Under the pieces are notes generated by a model that did no database searches, was not told where the DNA came from, and worked only from the letters and a program-made list of their open reading frames with translations. Below, piece after piece: positions 13,762 to 15,198 of a stretch of 15,198 bases of DNA (position 1 is its first letter; each line of letters begins with the position of its first letter). Made by a program: the position numbers and the translations under genes. This DNA comes from Mariprofundaceae bacterium. Its GTDB lineage: Bacteria; Pseudomonadota; Zetaproteobacteria; Mariprofundales; Mariprofundaceae. The stretch covers positions 1 through 15,198 of the forward strand of contig JALVTX010000312.1 in the NCBI GenBank assembly GCA_027035825.1, read 5' to 3'.

Positions 13762-14742
13762 ATGCGAACGGGGAGGCGGCCGGGCGCGCCCGGCCAGCGG
13801 ATGCGGTTCGCCGGGCTGTTGCTCTCCGCCATCTTCTCCGCCGCCTGGCTTGCGCTGGCCGCGCCCGCGGCGGCATCCGCCGCCGAGGCCGATGCGCGCC
13901 TGCGGGTGGATCTCCCGGCGGACGAGGCCGGCGCACCGACGGACGTGCGCGCCCTGGTCGCGCGGGCGCTGCCCGCGCTGTGGGATCGCATCGTCCCTGC
14001 GCAGGCGCGCGCCCGCGCCGACGCCATCGCGCCCGACACGCGGCTCTTGCTGCGGCTGGCTCCCGGGCGGGAGGCGACGACGCTCGAGTTCAACCGCGAG
14101 GCAGTGTTCCGCGCCCTGAAGGATGCGGGCATCCCCTTCATCCCCGCGCCGCCGCGCATCCGGCTGGTCATCCACGCGCGCAACCTCGGCGGCATGGACA
14201 TGCGGCAGACCGAAACGCTGCTGATGGAGCAGGCGCGACGCATCGCCGATGAACGGGGCATCATCCTGGCCGACAACGCACCCGGCCTGGTGCTGGAATG
14301 GCGCTGGATCACCGACCGCGACGTGATGCTGAACGCGCGCGGCGCCACGCGCCTGCCGGAGTTCTCGGAGACGCGTACGCTCCAGGGCGCCGACCCGCTG
14401 CCGGAAATGACCCGCTGGCTGGAAGAGACGCTGCTCAAGGCGCGGGACGCCCATGCCTTCGCGGCGGAACCCGCGACGGACGGAACAGCCGCGACCACCG
14501 CGACCGGCCAGCGGGTGACGCTCACGATCCGTCGCGACGCGCCGCTCGGGGCGCAGGTGGCGCTGGAGGAAACGCTGGCGCACGACCCGCGCGTGGCGCG
14601 GCTGGTTCCGCTGGAACTGTCGCGCTCGCGGCAGCGATACGCGCTATGGATCAATGGCGGCGACGGCTGGCTGCCAGACTGGTTCGCGCGGCGCGGCTTC
14701 CGGCTCACGCCGCTGCCCGGCGGCGAATGGCTGGCCGAATGA
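13762..14742 (+). CDS. DUF2066 domain-containing exported protein
   Basis: A protein of about 326 residues with an N-terminal secretion signal (MRFAGLLLSAIFSAAW, then an alanine-rich region ending near ASAAEA) and a body resembling the DUF2066 family, which is found in gammaproteobacteria next to a CDP-alcohol phosphatidyltransferase gene and hda. Function is unknown; a periplasmic location is predicted. The start is uncertain: GTG 13756, ATG 13762 or ATG 13801. ATG 13762 is preferred because AGG lies 5 nt upstream. ATG 13801 would give a more standard signal peptide, but it has no Shine-Dalgarno and an 18-bp palindrome ends 5 bp before it. The stop overlaps the next gene (ATGA), indicating coupling. 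Confidence 0.78.
   Translation: MRTGRRPGAPGQRMRFAGLLLSAIFSAAWLALAAPAAASAAEADARLRVDLPADEAGAPTDVRALVARALPALWDRIVPAQARARADAIAPDTRLLLRLAPGREATTLEFNREAVFRALKDAGIPFIPAPPRIRLVIHARNLGGMDMRQTETLLMEQARRIADERGIILADNAPGLVLEWRWITDRDVMLNARGATRLPEFSETRTLQGADPLPEMTRWLEETLLKARDAHAFAAEPATDGTAATTATGQRVTLTIRRDAPLGAQVALEETLAHDPRVARLVPLELSRSRQRYALWINGGDGWLPDWFARRGFRLTPLPGGEWLAE
13778..13795. repeat. Perfect 18-bp palindrome
   Basis: GGCCGGGCGCGCCCGGCC equals its own reverse complement. It lies in the first codons of the DUF2066 gene, or just upstream if ATG 13801 is the true start. In RNA it could fold into a short GC hairpin near the ribosome entry region. It contains no centre suitable for a normal loop, so pairing would lose the middle bases. 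Confidence 0.6.
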
Positions 14743-15198
14743 TGCGCGGCGTCATCAACCTGCCCAACCTGCTGACGCTGGCGCGCATCCTGCTCACGCC
14801 CTTCATCATCTGGGCCATCCTCAACGGCTTTCCGTCGCATGCGCTGGCGCTGATGATCGTGGCGGGGCTCACGGACATGCTGGATGGCTTCATCGCCAAG
14901 CACTACGGCATGCAGACGGTCGTGGGCGCGTACATGGACCCCATCGCCGACAAGCTGATGCTGACCGGCGCCTTCATCAGCCTGTTCATCACCGGCCAGA
15001 CGCCGATGTTCCTGTTCCTCGCCGTCGTCTTCCGCGACGTGGTCATCGTCATCGGCGCCATCGCCTACGAACTGGTCACGCACCGGCTGAAGATGCAGCC
15101 CACCTGGCTGTCCAAGACCACCACCGTCTTCCAGATCGCGCTGGTCGTGGTCACGCTGCTGCGCGCCAGCCATCCCGTGCCGGATGCGCTGTTCAACG
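14739..15198 (+). CDS. CDP-alcohol phosphatidyltransferase family protein (cut by window edge)
   Basis: An integral membrane enzyme that swaps CMP of a CDP-alcohol (usually CDP-diacylglycerol) for another alcohol, as PgsA does. The first about 153 residues are present. The family signature D-x2-D-G-x2-A-[R]-x8-G-x3-D-x3-D is seen with D46, D49, G50, A53, G63, D67 and D71, all at the right spacing; position 54, normally R, is K. Membrane spans are visible at about 8-28, 34-46, 73-87 and 90-110. ATG 14739 overlaps the DUF2066 stop by 4 bp; a second ATG follows at once. The DUF2066 pairing suggests the pgsA-like paralogue that precedes hda rather than main PgsA. The frame is open to the window end. 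Confidence 0.88.
   Translation, partial: MMRGVINLPNLLTLARILLTPFIIWAILNGFPSHALALMIVAGLTDMLDGFIAKHYGMQTVVGAYMDPIADKLMLTGAFISLFITGQTPMFLFLAVVFRDVVIVIGAIAYELVTHRLKMQPTWLSKTTTVFQIALVVVTLLRASHPVPDALFN

Noticed and set aside
12628..14583. 651-codon minus-strand frame opposite rnpB, sspB and DUF2066
   Set aside because: It is antisense to a certain RNA gene and to two recognised proteins; composition is Arg/Gly/His-rich as expected of a GC-rich shadow frame.
13533..15173. 546-codon minus-strand frame opposite DUF2066 and the phosphatidyltransferase
   Set aside because: Long Ser/Arg-rich shadow with no motif, opposite genes that carry clear signatures.

Overview
The window reads as chromosomal DNA of a GC-rich, LPS-making Gram-negative bacterium, most likely a gammaproteobacterium. 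The grounds are kdsB and rfaE1 for LPS inner core, sspB next to type A rnpB, mraZ close by, and a DUF2066 gene overlapping a CDP-alcohol phosphatidyltransferase, an arrangement typical of that class. The species cannot be named from sequence alone. No tRNA, CRISPR array, phage gene or complete insertion sequence was seen.

Layout. (1) 1-843: the 5' part of mraZ (leftward, cut by the window edge), a 10-bp-phased GTGGG operator array, a second GTGGG pair on the other strand, and a 284-bp element with 16-bp perfect terminal inverted repeats that abuts the kdsB stop codon. (2) 844-10209: ten leftward genes in close order, in transcription order fabI, aroC, methyltransferase 1, methyltransferase 2, GT2 glycosyltransferase, WecD-like acetyltransferase, GT39 glycosyltransferase, wecE, rfaE1, kdsB. 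Gaps are 2-40 bp and the last junctions are 4-bp overlaps, so this looks like one long transcript. (3) 10392-12033: leftward lipoprotein, NAD-dependent epimerase-like protein and zincin-like metalloprotease. (4) 12180-15198: rightward HAD nucleotidase, rnpB, sspB, DUF2066 exported protein and a partial CDP-alcohol phosphatidyltransferase.

How the genes may work together. The long leftward unit mixes housekeeping enzymes (fatty acid and chorismate synthesis, heptose and Kdo activation) with a glycan cassette. WecE would make TDP-4-amino-4,6-dideoxygalactose, the WecD-like enzyme would acetylate it, the ArnC/GtrB-like GT2 would load a sugar onto undecaprenyl phosphate, and the ArnT-like GT39 protein would transfer it outside the inner membrane. 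Two methyltransferases could modify the product. This pathway is an inference from gene content. Most of the GT2 gene and the whole acetyltransferase gene are far more AT-rich than the surroundings, which suggests that part was acquired or swapped by recombination.

Most notable for a second look: the Wec/Arn-like hybrid cassette and its composition break, the MITE-like element, the HAD reading frame running about 80 nt into rnpB, the phased MraZ boxes, and a 10-bp tandem repeat in the fabI leader.
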